A DNA stretch of 64,000 nt from Gilliamella sp. wkB7 (lineage in GTDB: Bacteria > Pseudomonadota > Gammaproteobacteria > Enterobacterales > Orbaceae), in contig NZ_CM004509.1 in NCBI RefSeq assembly GCF_001693435.1, positions 2,542,001 through 2,606,000 of the forward strand, read 5' to 3'. Under the pieces are notes generated by a model. It searched no databases and had not been told where the DNA came from. It saw nothing but the letters and a program-made list of their open reading frames with translations. Positions 25,478-35,355 of this stretch are shown piece after piece; the first letter of the stretch is position 1; every line of letters starts with the position of its first letter. The position numbers were made by a program, and so were the translations under genes.

Positions 25478-27328
25478 TTAGCCACCTAGTTTGCTTTTAT
25501 CACGAACAGCACCTTTATCTGCGCTAGTTGCTAAACTCGCGTAAGCTTTCAGTGCGTATGACACATAGCGGTTGCGATTATGTGGTGTATAAGCTTTATC
25601 ACCACGAGCAATTTCTGCTACACGTCGTCTTTCAAGTTCATCATCAGGTACATCTAAAACTAATTTACGGTTAGGAATATCAATATCAATAATATCACCA
25701 TCACGTACTAATCCTATCAAACCACCATTAGCCGCTTCCGGTGAGATATGTCCGATCGATAAACCAGATGATCCACCTGAAAATCGACCATCTGTAATAA
25801 GTGCACAAGCTTTGCCAAGACCCATTGATTTTAAATAGCTGGTTGGATAAAGCATTTCTTGCATACCCGGTCCACCTTTAGGACCTTCATAAATAATCAC
25901 TACAACATCACCAGCAATTACTTTACCACCTAATATTGCATCGACAGCATCTTCCTGACTTTCAAATACTTTGGCCGGTCCTCTAAAAACTAAGTTTTCA
26001 GCAGCAACACTGGCGGTTTTGACAATTGCACCATCTTGAGCAACATTACCATAAAGCGTAGCTAACCCACCATCTTGACTATAAGCGTGGGCTTTGTCAC
26101 GAATACAACCATTTTCACGATCGTCATCAAGCGTATCCCAATAACAATCCTGTGAAAAAGCTTTAGTTGTACGGATCCCTGCTGGCCCGCTGCGATACAT
26201 TTTTTTCACAGTTTCATCATTAGTTTGGGTAATATCATATTGTGCAAACGTTTCTTGCAGAGTCAGTCCAAGCACATTGTGAACATCGCGTCTAAGCAAT
26301 CCAGCCTTATCAAGTTCAGACATAATTGATACCACGCCACCGGCCCTATGGACATCTTCCATATGATATTTGGCAGTACTTGGAGCTACTTTACATAAAT
26401 GTGGTACTTTGCGTGAGAGTCTATCAATATCTGACATGGTGAAGTCAATTTCACCTTCTTGAGCAGTGGCAAGTAAATGCAATACTGTATTAGTTGATCC
26501 ACCCATGGCAATATCTAATGACATAGCATTTTCATAAGCGGCTTTGGTTGCAATAGATCGCGGTAGATAAGACGCATCATCTTGTTCATAATAACGTTTA
26601 GTAATTTCTACAATACGTTTAGCTGCTTTAAGAAATAATTGTTCTCGCTGTTTGTGCGTGGCAACGAGTGATCCATTCCCTGGTAGTGATAAACCTAAGG
26701 CCTCTGTTAAACAGTTCATGGAGTTCGCGGTAAACATACCTGAGCAAGATCCACACGTTGGGCAGGCAGATTGCTCAATGGCTTCACTGTCGGCATCACT
26801 AACATTTGGGTTAGCACTTTGGATCATAGCATCAACAAGATCGAGTTTGATAATTTGGTCAGATAATTTTGTTTTACCTGCTTCCATTGGACCGCCCGAT
26901 ACAAATACTGTTGGAATATTGAGGCGAAGTGACGCCATTAACATACCTGGGGTTATTTTATCGCAATTTGAGATGCAGATCATGGCATCAGCGCAATGTG
27001 CATTTACCATATATTCAACAGAATCAGCAATCAATTCTCGTGATGGAAGTGAGTAAAGCATACCACCATGCCCCATGGCGATACCATCATCTACTGCAAT
27101 AGTATTGAATTCTTTAGCGATACCACCCGATGCCTCAATTTGTTTGGCGACAAGCTGCCCAATATCTTTCAGGTGTACATGTCCCGGTACAAATTGCGTA
27201 AATGAGTTAACGACCGCAATTATAGGTTTTCCAAAGTCTTCATTTTTAACGCCCGTTGCACGCCATAATGCACGGGCTCCAGCCATATTCCGACCTTCTA
27301 CGGATGTTGCTGAACGATATTTAGGCAT
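25478..27328 (-). CDS. ilvD: Dihydroxy-acid dehydratase (IlvD)
   Basis: IlvD dehydrates dihydroxy acids to the 2-oxo acids that are transaminated to valine and isoleucine. The 616 residues equal the E. coli length. Cluster-ligand motifs are visible: [14 protein letters not shown] (about residue 118) and [19 protein letters not shown] (about residue 195), with [20 protein letters not shown] in the C-terminal domain. It lies 132 bases after ilvE and is practically fused to ilvA at its end, consistent with the enterobacterial operon. Confidence 0.97.
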   Translation of the reverse strand: MPKYRSATSVEGRNMAGARALWRATGVKNEDFGKPIIAVVNSFTQFVPGHVHLKDIGQLVAKQIEASGGIAKEFNTIAVDDGIAMGHGGMLYSLPSRELIADSVEYMVNAHCADAMICISNCDKITPGMLMASLRLNIPTVFVSGGPMEAGKTKLSDQIIKLDLVDAMIQSANPNVSDADSEAIEQSACPTCGSCSGMFTANSMNCLTEALGLSLPGNGSLVATHKQREQLFLKAAKRIVEITKRYYEQDDASYLPRSIATKAAYENAMSLDIAMGGSTNTVLHLLATAQEGEIDFTMSDIDRLSRKVPHLCKVAPSTAKYHMEDVHRAGGVVSIMSELDKAGLLRRDVHNVLGLTLQETFAQYDITQTNDETVKKMYRSGPAGIRTTKAFSQDCYWDTLDDDRENGCIRDKAHAYSQDGGLATLYGNVAQDGAIVKTASVAAENLVFRGPAKVFESQEDAVDAILGGKVIAGDVVVIIYEGPKGGPGMQEMLYPTSYLKSMGLGKACALITDGRFSGGSSGLSIGHISPEAANGGLIGLVRDGDIIDIDIPNRKLVLDVPDDELERRRVAEIARGDKAYTPHNRNRYVSYALKAYASLATSADKGAVRDKSKLGG

Positions 27329-27460
27329 TTCTTGCTCCCAACTTTTTATTATTCAAGTTACCATTTAAAACGATATCTTGTTTTACATGATGCTATAAAG
27401 TAAATCACATTCTTGAAAAAAATCCGCCATGTTAACTGGAGGATCTCTAACAGGTATTCC

Positions 27461-28390
27461 CTATTTAACTAGATCTAACCAGCCATATTTATCTTCAGTT
27501 TGACCATTAAATAGACCAAAGAATGTTTGCTGGAGCTTTTTAGTAATTGGACCACAGCGACCAATACCGATTTCGATACGATCAACACTACGAACAGGAG
27601 TAATTTCAGCGGCGGTTCCTGTCATAAATACTTCGTCAGCTAAATAGAGTGATTCACGGGATAGTGTTTGTTCACGTACTTCAATTCCTAAATCACGTGC
27701 AAGGGTGATGATAGCATCACGGGTGATCCCCGGTAGTGCTGATGAAGATAATAACGGTGTAAATAATATACCATCTTTAACAATAAATAGATTTTCACCA
27801 GAACCTTCAGAAAGCTGACCATTTACGTCTAACGCAATCCCTTCTTGGAAGCCATTAGCGCGAGCTTCTGATCCGATGAGTAGTGATGATAAGTAGTTAC
27901 CACCGGCTTTTGCTGCAGCTGGAATCGTATTTGGTGCAAAACGATGCCATGATGATACCATTGCATCAATACCTTGTTCTAAGGCATCTTCACCAAGATA
28001 AGCTCCCCATGGAAATGCTGCAATCATGACATCCGTTTTATAACCTGCTGGTGGTATAACACCCATGCCAACATCGCCGATAAATACTAATGGACGAATA
28101 TAAGCACTTTCTAAATTATTCTTTTTGATAGTTTGGCGTGTTGCTTCCATAATTTCTTCAAGAGAATATGGAACAGGAAAACGATAAATTTTGGCTGAGT
28201 TTAATAATCTTTGAGCATGTTCTTTATGACGAAATATAGCAGGTCCTTTATGTGTATTATAGCAACGTACACCTTCAAACACCGATGTACCATAATGTAG
28301 TGCATGTGACATTACGTGCACTTTAGCATCTGCCCATGGAACCAATTCGCCATTAAACCAAATATAATCAGATTTTGCTGTAGTACTCAT
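27461..28390 (-). CDS. ilvE: Branched-chain amino-acid aminotransferase (IlvE)
   Basis: IlvE performs the last, PLP-dependent step to valine, isoleucine and leucine. The 309-residue fold-type IV protein includes HALHYGTSVFEGVRCY, the PLP-lysine segment AAKAGGNYLSSLL (about residue 160), and EVFMTGTAAEITPV. It follows ilvM after 170 bases, a longer gap than in E. coli, so an internal promoter is possible. Confidence 0.97.
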   Translation of the reverse strand: MSTTAKSDYIWFNGELVPWADAKVHVMSHALHYGTSVFEGVRCYNTHKGPAIFRHKEHAQRLLNSAKIYRFPVPYSLEEIMEATRQTIKKNNLESAYIRPLVFIGDVGMGVIPPAGYKTDVMIAAFPWGAYLGEDALEQGIDAMVSSWHRFAPNTIPAAAKAGGNYLSSLLIGSEARANGFQEGIALDVNGQLSEGSGENLFIVKDGILFTPLLSSSALPGITRDAIITLARDLGIEVREQTLSRESLYLADEVFMTGTAAEITPVRSVDRIEIGIGRCGPITKKLQQTFFGLFNGQTEDKYGWLDLVK

Positions 28391-28560
28391 TTTTTGTTTT
28401 CCTCTTAAATTTTAATTTTGTTTAGCATGTATCTTGCTTTATGCTTTTATCAATTAAACATCGAACATTATACAATATTTTCTTGTTTGTTTAATATCTA
28501 AAATATTGACATATTTTAATTTAACTTTTTGTTTTACCGATAAATTATTTGTAAAATTTT

Positions 28561-28791
28561 TTATTCTATTGAAATAACATCTTCTAATTTAGCTACTTGG
28601 TTTTGTAACATTGAAAGATCTCTTTCAATAGTTAATCTGAGTGTCAAAATCAGTAAATTATTTTCAATAGTTTGCATTTGCATAGATTCAATATGTCCAC
28701 CGCGATGACGAACAACACGTAAAATACGTTCCAATGTACCTAACGTGTCGTTAGCCTTTATGGTCAATTGATGTTGTATTTGTTGATTCAT
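28561..28791 (-). CDS. ilvM: Acetolactate synthase II small subunit (IlvM)
   Basis: IlvM is the regulatory subunit of acetolactate synthase II. The 76-residue protein is one ACT domain (TLGTLERILRVVRHRGGHIE). GTG at 28794 and ATG at 28791 are adjacent in frame; GGAG sits six bases before the ATG, so 28791 is preferred. It begins four bases beyond the ilvG stop codon, which implies coupled synthesis of both subunits. Confidence 0.95.
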   Translation of the reverse strand: MNQQIQHQLTIKANDTLGTLERILRVVRHRGGHIESMQMQTIENNLLILTLRLTIERDLSMLQNQVAKLEDVISIE

Positions 28792-28794
28792 CAC

Positions 28795-30471
28795 TTACTC
28801 CTTGCAACTTTGATCGAGCATGTTTTCGTTAGCTGCGCCTGGTGGTACTAATGGCCATACATTTTCTAATTCATCGATGCGCACATGCAATAAATATGCA
28901 CCAGATGAATTAAACATATTATCAAGTGCAGAATTAATTTCTGATTTTTTTGTGATTATTTCACCCGGAATCTCAAATGCTTTTGCTAAAATTAAAAAAT
29001 CAGGATTATCTGATAAATTAGTTTCACTATATCTTTCGTTAAAAAAGAGTTCTTGCCATTGACGAACCATGCCTAAACGTTGGTTATCAATTAATACTAT
29101 TTTTATCGGTAATTTTTTACGTTTTATAGTGGTTAGTTCTTGTACGTTCATCATAAATGATCCATCACCCGATACACATATTACGCAATCATTAGGGCGA
29201 GCCATTTGTGCACCAATCGCTGCTGGTAAACCAAATCCCATAGTGCCCAATCCACTTGAGGTAATAAAATTTTGTGGATGATTAAAACGCATATGTTGGG
29301 CGGTCCACATTTGATGTTGACCAACATCTGTGGTGATTATCGTATTGGCTGACTTACGTTCGGAAATGGTTTTTAATAATGCTGGCGCATAAATGGCTTC
29401 ACCAGGATGATCATAACGTGTAGGATGCTGTGCTTTTAATTCATCCACTTTTTTATGCCATGCTTCGATTGATACAGTTTGATTAAGCAATGGTAAAACC
29501 TGCTTAATATCACCTTGTAATCCTAAGTGTGTTTGGCGTAATTTATTGATTTCGGCTTGATCAATATCGACATGGATCACTTTTGCACAACGGGCAAATT
29601 CATTAAGATTACCTGTAACTCTGTCATCAAACCGTACACCTAAGGCGATAAGTAAATCGCACTCTTGTACGGCTAAATTGGCTGCTTTAGCACCATGCAT
29701 ACCAATTAAACCTAAATAATAAGGATTATTAATATCAGCAACTCCCAATCCTTTTAATGTTGAAACAGTTGGGATTTGAGTCAATGTCATAAAATCTTTC
29801 AATTCTGATATAGCGCCTGAAAGTCCAACACCTCCACCAATATAAAGCATCGGTTTTCGTGCTTGAGCGATCATTTTTTGGGCGAGTTTTATTGTTTCAG
29901 GTGGGATGGTATATAATTGTGTTTTATCAGGACTGTTTTTTATTAAAGATGGAGCTAAATATTGTTGATAATCTAAATTGGCAAGCTGTATATCTTTCGG
30001 AATATCAATTAAAATTGGTCCTGGCCTGCCTGAGTTGGCTAAATTAAATGCCTCTTCTAATGTATTGGGCAATTGTTTAGCATCATTTATTAAATAACTA
30101 TGTTTGGTGCAAGCTAAGGATAATCCTAGAACATCTACTTCTTGAAAAGCATCCGTACCAATTAGATTAGTTGGAACTTGCCCTGTTATGGCAACAATAG
30201 GTACAGAATCAATTAATGCATCAGCAAGTCCAGTAATGATATTAGTCGCACCAGGGCCTGATGTCGCAATACAAACCCCGGTCTTGCCAGTTGAACGAGC
30301 ATAACCAATTGCTGCCATGGCTGCCCCTTGTTCATGACGACATAATACATGTTCAATACCTCCATCATACAAAGCATCATAAAGAGGCATAATTTGTCCA
30401 CCCGGATATCCAAAAACGGTGGTAACGCCTTTTTCTTTTAAGGTTTTTACTATCCACTGTGTTCCTAACAT
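28795..30471 (-). CDS. ilvG: Acetolactate synthase II large subunit (IlvG)
   Basis: IlvG, with IlvM, condenses pyruvate with pyruvate or 2-oxobutanoate using ThDP, the first common step of branched-chain synthesis. Motifs seen: the catalytic Glu in [28 protein letters not shown], and the ThDP-binding [12 protein letters not shown] followed by [13 protein letters not shown]. The 558-residue frame is intact, unlike the frameshifted ilvG of E. coli K-12. GAGGAATAA precedes ATG. It is preceded by the attenuator and leader peptide described separately. Confidence 0.97.
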   Translation of the reverse strand: MLGTQWIVKTLKEKGVTTVFGYPGGQIMPLYDALYDGGIEHVLCRHEQGAAMAAIGYARSTGKTGVCIATSGPGATNIITGLADALIDSVPIVAITGQVPTNLIGTDAFQEVDVLGLSLACTKHSYLINDAKQLPNTLEEAFNLANSGRPGPILIDIPKDIQLANLDYQQYLAPSLIKNSPDKTQLYTIPPETIKLAQKMIAQARKPMLYIGGGVGLSGAISELKDFMTLTQIPTVSTLKGLGVADINNPYYLGLIGMHGAKAANLAVQECDLLIALGVRFDDRVTGNLNEFARCAKVIHVDIDQAEINKLRQTHLGLQGDIKQVLPLLNQTVSIEAWHKKVDELKAQHPTRYDHPGEAIYAPALLKTISERKSANTIITTDVGQHQMWTAQHMRFNHPQNFITSSGLGTMGFGLPAAIGAQMARPNDCVICVSGDGSFMMNVQELTTIKRKKLPIKIVLIDNQRLGMVRQWQELFFNERYSETNLSDNPDFLILAKAFEIPGEIITKKSEINSALDNMFNSSGAYLLHVRIDELENVWPLVPPGAANENMLDQSCKE

Positions 30472-30511
30472 TTATTCCTCACTTGTTCTTTTTTGCCCAA
30501 TCGTTGTTCAT

Positions 30512-30545
30512 AAAAAAAACCCCGCTTTTTGGAGCGGGGTTTTTG
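30512..30545 (-). terminator. ilv attenuator terminator
   Basis: On the minus strand the transcript reads ACCCCGC, an eight-base loop, GCGGGGT, then a run of eight U (plus-strand A run 30512-30519). This GC-rich stem with a U run, about 40 bases before ilvG and 26 bases after the leader-peptide stop, is the attenuation terminator. Confidence 0.9.
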
Positions 30546-30630
30546 ATTTTATGTATAAACATATTTTTATTCAAAAACGCCCCCGCGTTGGAATAATGAC
30601 CACGCTGACAATAATGTTGATAAGGACGTT
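30534..30630 (-). promoter_or_regulatory. ilv leader antiterminator and protector hairpins
   Basis: Two exclusive structures can be drawn on the minus-strand RNA. Protector: AACGUCC (plus 30624-30630) pairs with GGGCGUU (30576-30582), with an inner GCGUGG/CCAACGC stem (30600-30605 with 30585-30591). Antiterminator: GCGGGG plus UUUUUGA (30571-30586) pairs with UCAAAAACCCCGC (30534-30546), which uses up the 5' arm of the terminator. A ribosome stalled on the Ile/Val codons would break the protector and allow the antiterminator, so ilvG is read when branched-chain aminoacyl-tRNA is scarce. Pairings are seen in sequence; the switching is inferred from the known ilv mechanism. Confidence 0.8.
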
Positions 30631-30648
30631 TTTCAGTGAAAATTTCAT
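30571..30648 (-). CDS. ilvL: ilv operon leader peptide (IlvL)
   Basis: This is a 25-codon frame. Its core is NVLINIIVSVVII (residues 7-19), in which ten of twelve residues after the Asn are Ile, Val or Leu, the signature of a branched-chain attenuation sensor. It ends TRGRF-stop, and the stop codon lies inside the antiterminator 5' strand. No strong ribosome-binding site is seen before the ATG. It is the functional counterpart of E. coli ilvL though the sequence differs. Confidence 0.88.
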   Translation of the reverse strand: MKFSLKNVLINIIVSVVIIPTRGRF

Positions 30649-30676
30649 AATATGTATTGATTAACTTTTTTGTCAT

Positions 30677-31412
30677 TTTAAAAAATTATTTTAAACAAAA
30701 TACTCGTTTTTAAAAAAAGTGCAACTATTTTTTTTGCTTTTATAAAGTGTTAGAAATGGATTGTAAAAAAGTTTCAGGTTAACTATACGTTTTAGTATAA
30801 AACATTTTAATATAATAACGTGATTTTGGCAGGTTAATATGGCCTTTTTAAATAATAATTAGTATTTGATCATTGTTAAATTATAGTTTTTGAAAACAAA
30901 CATCTAATTATGGTTAAATAAAGAAAAACAAATATTAAAAATGGTTTATCTAATCATTATTAAAACTGTTTTTATTACTAAAAATACCTTTAATCTTCTT
31001 TATATAAATTTATCATCAAATCGAATTATAAATGCAAAATTTGTAATAACTAGCTTAGTTAAAATTAATTTGCTAAACTGGGAGTGGTGCAAGATTATGC
31101 AATACTCATGGCTTTGGTAATACTATTTTCAGTGACCCCGCCAAGCCAATCAAGGAATGACACCTTTAATAATATTCTACCTCTTTTTATTCATTAATTT
31201 AAATAGATACAGAGGGTGATATTAAGCAACAAGATTTAGCTTTAAGAAACAAATATTCAAATTTTATAATTATTAAATATAATTTATTGAATTAATTGGT
31301 TATTTTAAAGATATAAAATAGGCTTAACAATAGGATTTTGTGATTACTAATTGATTTTATTTAAGTTATATTGAATTTGTGTACAAATACATAATTAACT
31401 TAGGAGAATATA
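30677..31412. other. Non-coding region between ilvL and the YghA gene
   Basis: About 735 bases without a supportable gene. The left part should carry the ilv promoter (minus strand) and holds repeat copy B at 30762. The right part carries the promoter of the plus-strand dehydrogenase gene. A slightly more GC-rich patch at 31075-31160 has no ORF or RNA fold that I recognise. Confidence 0.5.
30762..30802 (+). repeat. Dispersed repeat, copy B
   Basis: TGTAAAAAAGTTTCAGGT, a nine-base spacer TAACTATAC is partly shared, then GTTTTAGTATAAAAC. It is about 115 bases upstream of the ilvL start, likely near the ilv promoter. With copy A it brackets the ilv operon as direct repeats about 7 kb apart. Confidence 0.85.
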
Positions 31413-32300
31413 ATGAGTAAACAAATTTGTAATCCTCTTACAAAATACCATCATGGTAAATTTCCAAAACAAAAACAAGCAGCACCCGCTCTACAGTGTG
31501 AAATGGATCCGATTCCTGATTGTGGTGAGAAAACATATCAAGGTCATGGTCGTTTAGAAGGTCGCAAAATGTTAGTAACAGGTGGTGATTCGGGTATTGG
31601 TCGAGCTGCGGCTATTGCTTATGCAAAAGAAGGTGCTGATGTGGCAATAAATTATCTTCCTTATGAACAGAAAGATGCTGAAGATGTCGCAAAGGTTATA
31701 GAAGCCGTTGGTCGTAAAGCAGTATTAATTCCAGGTGATTTAAGCGATGAGGCATTTTGTAAAAAATTAGTTGAACAAGCACATCAAAAATTGGGGGGAT
31801 TAGATAATTTAACACTAGTTGCTGGTAAACAAACTGCTGTGGAAGATATAATGGAACTGACCACAGAACAAATTAAAAAAACATTCGAAATAAACGTATT
31901 TTCACTTTTCTGGGTTACTAAAGCGGCTTTAGGTTATTTAAAACCCGGTTCAACTATTATTACTACTTCCTCTGTTCAAGCTTATCAACCAAGTGGCAAT
32001 TTATTAGATTATGCGGCAACTAAAACTGCAATTATTGCCTTTACTCGCGGCTTAGCCAACCAATTAAGCAGCAAAGGTATTCGTGTTAACTGTGTAGCAC
32101 CAGGACCAGTTTGGACGCCATTACAAATCTGTGGTGGTCAGCCGAGTGATGTTATTCCTGAATTTGGTAAACAAACACCATTACAACGTGCAGGACAACC
32201 TGTTGAACTTGCTGGTGTATATGTACATTTAGCTTCTGAAGAGTCAAGTTATACCACAGCTGAAACATATGGCGTAACAGGTGGTATGCATATTAATTAA
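31413..32300 (+). CDS. yghA: SDR-family oxidoreductase, YghA type
   Basis: A 295-residue short-chain dehydrogenase, closest in pattern to E. coli YghA, an NADP(H)-dependent aldehyde reductase. A 45-residue N-terminal extension typical of this subgroup ([12 protein letters not shown], then [10 protein letters not shown]) precedes the Rossmann motif [13 protein letters not shown]. The catalytic Ser is in [11 protein letters not shown] and the Tyr/Lys pair in [10 protein letters not shown]. The C-terminus ends in [10 protein letters not shown] good AGGAGAATATA ribosome-binding site precedes ATG. It stands alone between its own promoter region and a strong terminator. Confidence 0.92.
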   Translation: MSKQICNPLTKYHHGKFPKQKQAAPALQCEMDPIPDCGEKTYQGHGRLEGRKMLVTGGDSGIGRAAAIAYAKEGADVAINYLPYEQKDAEDVAKVIEAVGRKAVLIPGDLSDEAFCKKLVEQAHQKLGGLDNLTLVAGKQTAVEDIMELTTEQIKKTFEINVFSLFWVTKAALGYLKPGSTIITTSSVQAYQPSGNLLDYAATKTAIIAFTRGLANQLSSKGIRVNCVAPGPVWTPLQICGGQPSDVIPEFGKQTPLQRAGQPVELAGVYVHLASEESSYTTAETYGVTGGMHIN

Positions 32301-32310
32301 TATTTTTTAC

Positions 32311-32340
32311 AGTAAAAGGGCTCATAAAAGCCTTTTTACT
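32311..32340 (+). terminator. Terminator of yghA
   Basis: AGTAAAAGGGCT and AGCCTTTTTACT form a near-perfect stem around CATAAA, with the T run built into the 3' arm. It starts 11 bases after the yghA stop. Confidence 0.85.
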
Positions 32341-32436
32341 GCATGTTTGAGTAATTAATTTCCTTTTAAATTAACCACTATTATACAAAACCATAATAGT
32401 AACTATACGGAACTTATAACCAATAAGGGCAGAACA

Positions 32437-32964
32437 ATGAGAACATTTAAAGTAATTACTTTGGCAATGATGGGGCTTTTTTTAGTAAATTGTGATAATT
32501 CAAAACCAACAGTCAATAATATCAAAGAACAAGTTGAGCAAACAAGTTCAAAGGTTAGCGATAAAGTAGCAGAATTATATGAACAAACCAAATCTGCAAC
32601 TCAAGATGCACTCAATAATTTAAAAGATGGTAATTATAGTCTTGCTCAAGATGCAATAATCAAAGGTTTAAGTTTAAAATTACCTTTGGATGTTGATCAA
32701 AATTCAACATTGGTCGATGTAACAAAAGGAAACGATATTATTAGTTATAAATATGATGTAAAAAATATAACTAAAGACGCATTTCAAGCTGAAAGCAATC
32801 AAAAAAATATTTTAAATGGTTTGCATACCCTTTATTGTAGTAAAGATGCGACTACCAACGCCATAAAATTAGTTTTTCCAAATGGCGCTAGCCATAATTA
32901 TTACCTAAATGGAGAAAAAGTTTTAACACTTGATTTAAAACCTAGTGATTGTGATGCTAAATAA
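32437..32964 (+). CDS. Small lipoprotein of unknown function, paralogue 1
   Basis: The 175-residue protein has a lipoprotein signal peptide ending in LVNC with the lipid-carrying Cys at residue 19. Asp at +2 and Asn at +3 are a Lol-avoidance signal, so it should stay in the inner membrane facing the periplasm. Residues 25-75 form an amphipathic Gln/Lys/Ser-rich helical region. The C-terminal domain (about 80-175) is shared with the next gene: TLVDV, YKYDVK, a YC cysteine, FPNGASHNYYLNGEK and a second Cys near the end. The two Cys may form a disulphide. I do not recognise the family. The gene has its own terminator. Confidence 0.75.
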   Translation: MRTFKVITLAMMGLFLVNCDNSKPTVNNIKEQVEQTSSKVSDKVAELYEQTKSATQDALNNLKDGNYSLAQDAIIKGLSLKLPLDVDQNSTLVDVTKGNDIISYKYDVKNITKDAFQAESNQKNILNGLHTLYCSKDATTNAIKLVFPNGASHNYYLNGEKVLTLDLKPSDCDAK

Positions 32965-32987
32965 TTTTGTACTTATCAATTATTGTT

Positions 32988-33016
32988 AATAAAAGGGCCG
33001 TTAGAGCCCTTTTATT
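32988..33016 (+). terminator. Terminator of lipoprotein gene 1
   Basis: AATAAAAGGGC and GCCCTTTTATT form an 11-pair perfect stem around a seven-base loop, starting 23 bases after the stop codon. Confidence 0.85.
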
Positions 33017-33437
33017 TCAATTAGAAACAAAAATTGCATCATTTTGTTTAAAAAGGAATGAATAATTACGTAAATAATTTTGTGTTAAGTCACTGTGTTA
33101 TAAGCCTGAGTTTGTTTAAATTTGCATTTAAAAAGGTAGACAAGAAATTTAATTTTTATTTTAAGCATATAGCTAATAATTATTGAGTTTTAGCCACTAT
33201 TTTGTACAATAAGTTACACTTTTTTAAAAGTTAGGATGCTTTTTAATTGTGATGTTTTTAATGTAAAACAATTTTTGGCTGTTTATGGTTTATTTATTAA
33301 AGTTAATCAGTTTTATAATATGTTGTTATTAGATTGTAATTTTAAATGAGATTAATAGAGAGTTATATTTTATATACATAAACGTACTGAAGAAAGTATC
33401 TGATAATATTGAAAATATGAATAATTGAGGAATAAAT
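33017..33437. other. Non-coding gap between the lipoprotein genes
   Basis: About 420 AT-rich bases without a supportable gene or repeat. A promoter for the second lipoprotein gene is expected near the right end, but no clear boxes are seen. Confidence 0.5.
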
Positions 33438-33860
33438 ATGAAAGTTATAAAAATAACAACATTAGTTTTAATAAGTCTAGGATTATTTGGTTGTGATAAC
33501 AGTGAAAAAGCAAAAAAAGATGAAGCAGAAAAGCTAACTAAAACACAAGATATAATTATTAGTGATGCGAAAAAATCTCTTCCTTACCAAGTTGATTCCG
33601 TAACCAGTTTAGTAGATATTTTTAAAGATGATAATTCTATTAACTATCGATATGTTATTAAGGCATCTAAAGACCAATTACAAATTTCTGAAACAGAAAA
33701 AATGACGTCCGAAAATTTGAAGAAAGTTTATTGTACCGACAATCAGCAAGTTAAAGACTTTCGGGATGCTTTTCCTAATGGTGCTGTCCACAATTATTAT
33801 ATTAATGATGAAAAATTATTTAGCGTAAAATTAACACCAGCTTCATGTAACGCTAACTAA
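33438..33860 (+). CDS. Small lipoprotein of unknown function, paralogue 2
   Basis: A 140-residue paralogue of the preceding lipoprotein gene. The signal peptide ends in LFGC (Cys 19), again followed by Asp and Asn, so inner-membrane retention is predicted. The long helical segment of paralogue 1 is shortened to a Lys/Glu-rich stretch. The shared domain includes SLVDI, INYRYVIK, YC, FPNGAVHNYYINDEK and a Cys near the C-terminus. GAGGAATAAAT precedes ATG. The pair probably arose by local duplication; independent terminators suggest separate transcription. Function unknown. Confidence 0.75.
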   Translation: MKVIKITTLVLISLGLFGCDNSEKAKKDEAEKLTKTQDIIISDAKKSLPYQVDSVTSLVDIFKDDNSINYRYVIKASKDQLQISETEKMTSENLKKVYCTDNQQVKDFRDAFPNGAVHNYYINDEKLFSVKLTPASCNAN

Positions 33861-33899
33861 AGTTCTGATTTATTAATTTAAATAGTTAAATATCATATT

Positions 33900-33925
33900 A
33901 ACAGGGCAATAGCCCTGTTTTATTA
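33900..33925. terminator. Terminator between lipoprotein gene 2 and the MFS gene
   Basis: AACAGGGC and GCCCTGTT pair perfectly around AATA and are followed by TTATTAT on the plus strand. It lies between two converging genes and may serve both. Confidence 0.8.
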
Positions 33926-33932
33926 TACCGTT

Positions 33933-35168
33933 TTATTCTAAAGCTTTACCTTTGGTTTCTGGTATAAGAAATACGAAAGCTGCGGCAGATAATAGATACG
34001 TAGCTGATAATAAAGCTAATGCGTAGCTAATTGAATACACCGTTGCGAAATAAGCAATTAGAACTTGTGATATACCAGCGATTCCTCGTCCTACATTAAA
34101 AATAATATTCTCAGCGCTTGAACGGGCATCGGTAGGATAATGTTCGGCAAGTAGGGCGCCGTATCCACCCATCATACCATTAACAAAAAAGCCAATTGCT
34201 GAACCAAATATAATTAATATTATCATATCAGTTTGTTGGAAATAGAACCAAATAGATATTGCTGAAATTAAAAGAAATATAATATATGAAGGACGACGAC
34301 CAAATTTATCGCAAAGCCAACCAAAAATTAAAATACCTAATGACATACCAATTGTGGTTGAAATAGTCCAATACAGAGTATCTTTAAATGGTAATTTTAG
34401 TTCAGAAGCAATCATACTTGGCATCCAAACCATCAAACCATAAAACCCAAAATTTTGCACCGCACATGCAATTGTTAAACCAATAGTGGTTGCAGTGGTT
34501 TTTGGTGTTTTAAACAATTTACCAACCGCAATTTCATTTTTATTCTGATCTTTTAAATTTTGCCAAATTTCTGGCTCTTCTAGGCCTTTTCGAGTCCAAG
34601 CAACAAATAGTGCAGGTAATACCCCGACGGCAAAAGCCCATCGCCAACCATAAGCTTGCCCAACGAAATTGACAGTTAAAGTAGAAAGGATAATACCAGC
34701 TTGAAAACCTAACGCAACAATCGATGTTGCTCGTGAACGCTTGTGCTTTGGCCAACTTTCTGATACGAGTGTCATACCAATGCCAAACTCACCCCCAAGA
34801 CCTAAACCACTTAAAAAACGGAAAATTAAAAAACTTTCATAATTGGGGGATATTGCACATAAACCGGTGAATAAAGAAAAGATTAATATAGTCCATGAAA
34901 ACACGCGTACTCGACCATATTTATCCGCTAAAACACCAAATAAAATGCCTCCTAATACAGCACCAAGTAAGGTTACAGAAGTTAATGTCCCTAGATCGGT
35001 TTTGGATAAATTAAAAGAAACCGAAATTAGGCTAAAACAGACACCTAAAATCATCATATCCATGCCATCTAATGCATAACCGACAGTCGATGCAAAAAGC
35101 GTTTTCTTTTGGTATGGTGTTGCTTTTTCACTTTCAACTTGCTTGACTGAGTTTGATTCAGTTTTCAT
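33933..35168 (-). CDS. MFS transporter, acid/metabolite:proton symporter type
   Basis: A 411-residue major facilitator protein with about 12 hydrophobic helices. TM1 carries YALDGMDMMILG, the Asp-containing pattern of the aromatic acid:H+ symporter and related sialate-type families. The loop 2-3 signature GVLADKYGRVRV and its repeat in the second half GWLCDKFGRRPSY are present. RFLSGLGLGGEFGIG in TM4 also fits organic-acid or sugar-acid symporters. The substrate cannot be decided; no catabolic genes lie nearby. AGAGGTATAC precedes the ATG. It is transcribed alone. Confidence 0.85.
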   Translation of the reverse strand: MKTESNSVKQVESEKATPYQKKTLFASTVGYALDGMDMMILGVCFSLISVSFNLSKTDLGTLTSVTLLGAVLGGILFGVLADKYGRVRVFSWTILIFSLFTGLCAISPNYESFLIFRFLSGLGLGGEFGIGMTLVSESWPKHKRSRATSIVALGFQAGIILSTLTVNFVGQAYGWRWAFAVGVLPALFVAWTRKGLEEPEIWQNLKDQNKNEIAVGKLFKTPKTTATTIGLTIACAVQNFGFYGLMVWMPSMIASELKLPFKDTLYWTISTTIGMSLGILIFGWLCDKFGRRPSYIIFLLISAISIWFYFQQTDMIILIIFGSAIGFFVNGMMGGYGALLAEHYPTDARSSAENIIFNVGRGIAGISQVLIAYFATVYSISYALALLSATYLLSAAAFVFLIPETKGKALE

Positions 35169-35319
35169 GTATACCTCTAGTAATTGAAAATAGATTTTTT
35201 GCTAAAAGTTAGCATTTTGTGATGTTTAATTTGCCATTAAACGGGGGGTAATCTAAAGCGGGGCAAAGTATATACTTAAAACTTAAAAAAAGCCAAGTCT
35301 AAAGCTTAAAAAGGTTATT

Positions 35320-35349
35320 TTATCCACCGATTTCATTATCGGCGGATAA
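35320..35349 (-). terminator. Hairpin after roxA
   Basis: TTATCCACCGAT (35320-35331) and ATCGGCGGATAA (35338-35349) pair with one mismatch around a six-base loop, six bases beyond the roxA stop on the minus strand. It most likely ends the pgpB/lapAB-roxA transcription unit. Confidence 0.65.
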
Positions 35350-35355
35350 ATAATA

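Noticed and set aside
30479-30676. 65-codon minus-strand ORF across the ilv leader
   Set aside because: It runs through the attenuator in another frame than the Ile/Val-rich leader peptide; the structured RNA explains this DNA better.
32965-33437. Possible third lipoprotein paralogue between the two copies
   Set aside because: No frame encodes the FPNGA/HNYY motif; the gap appears non-coding.
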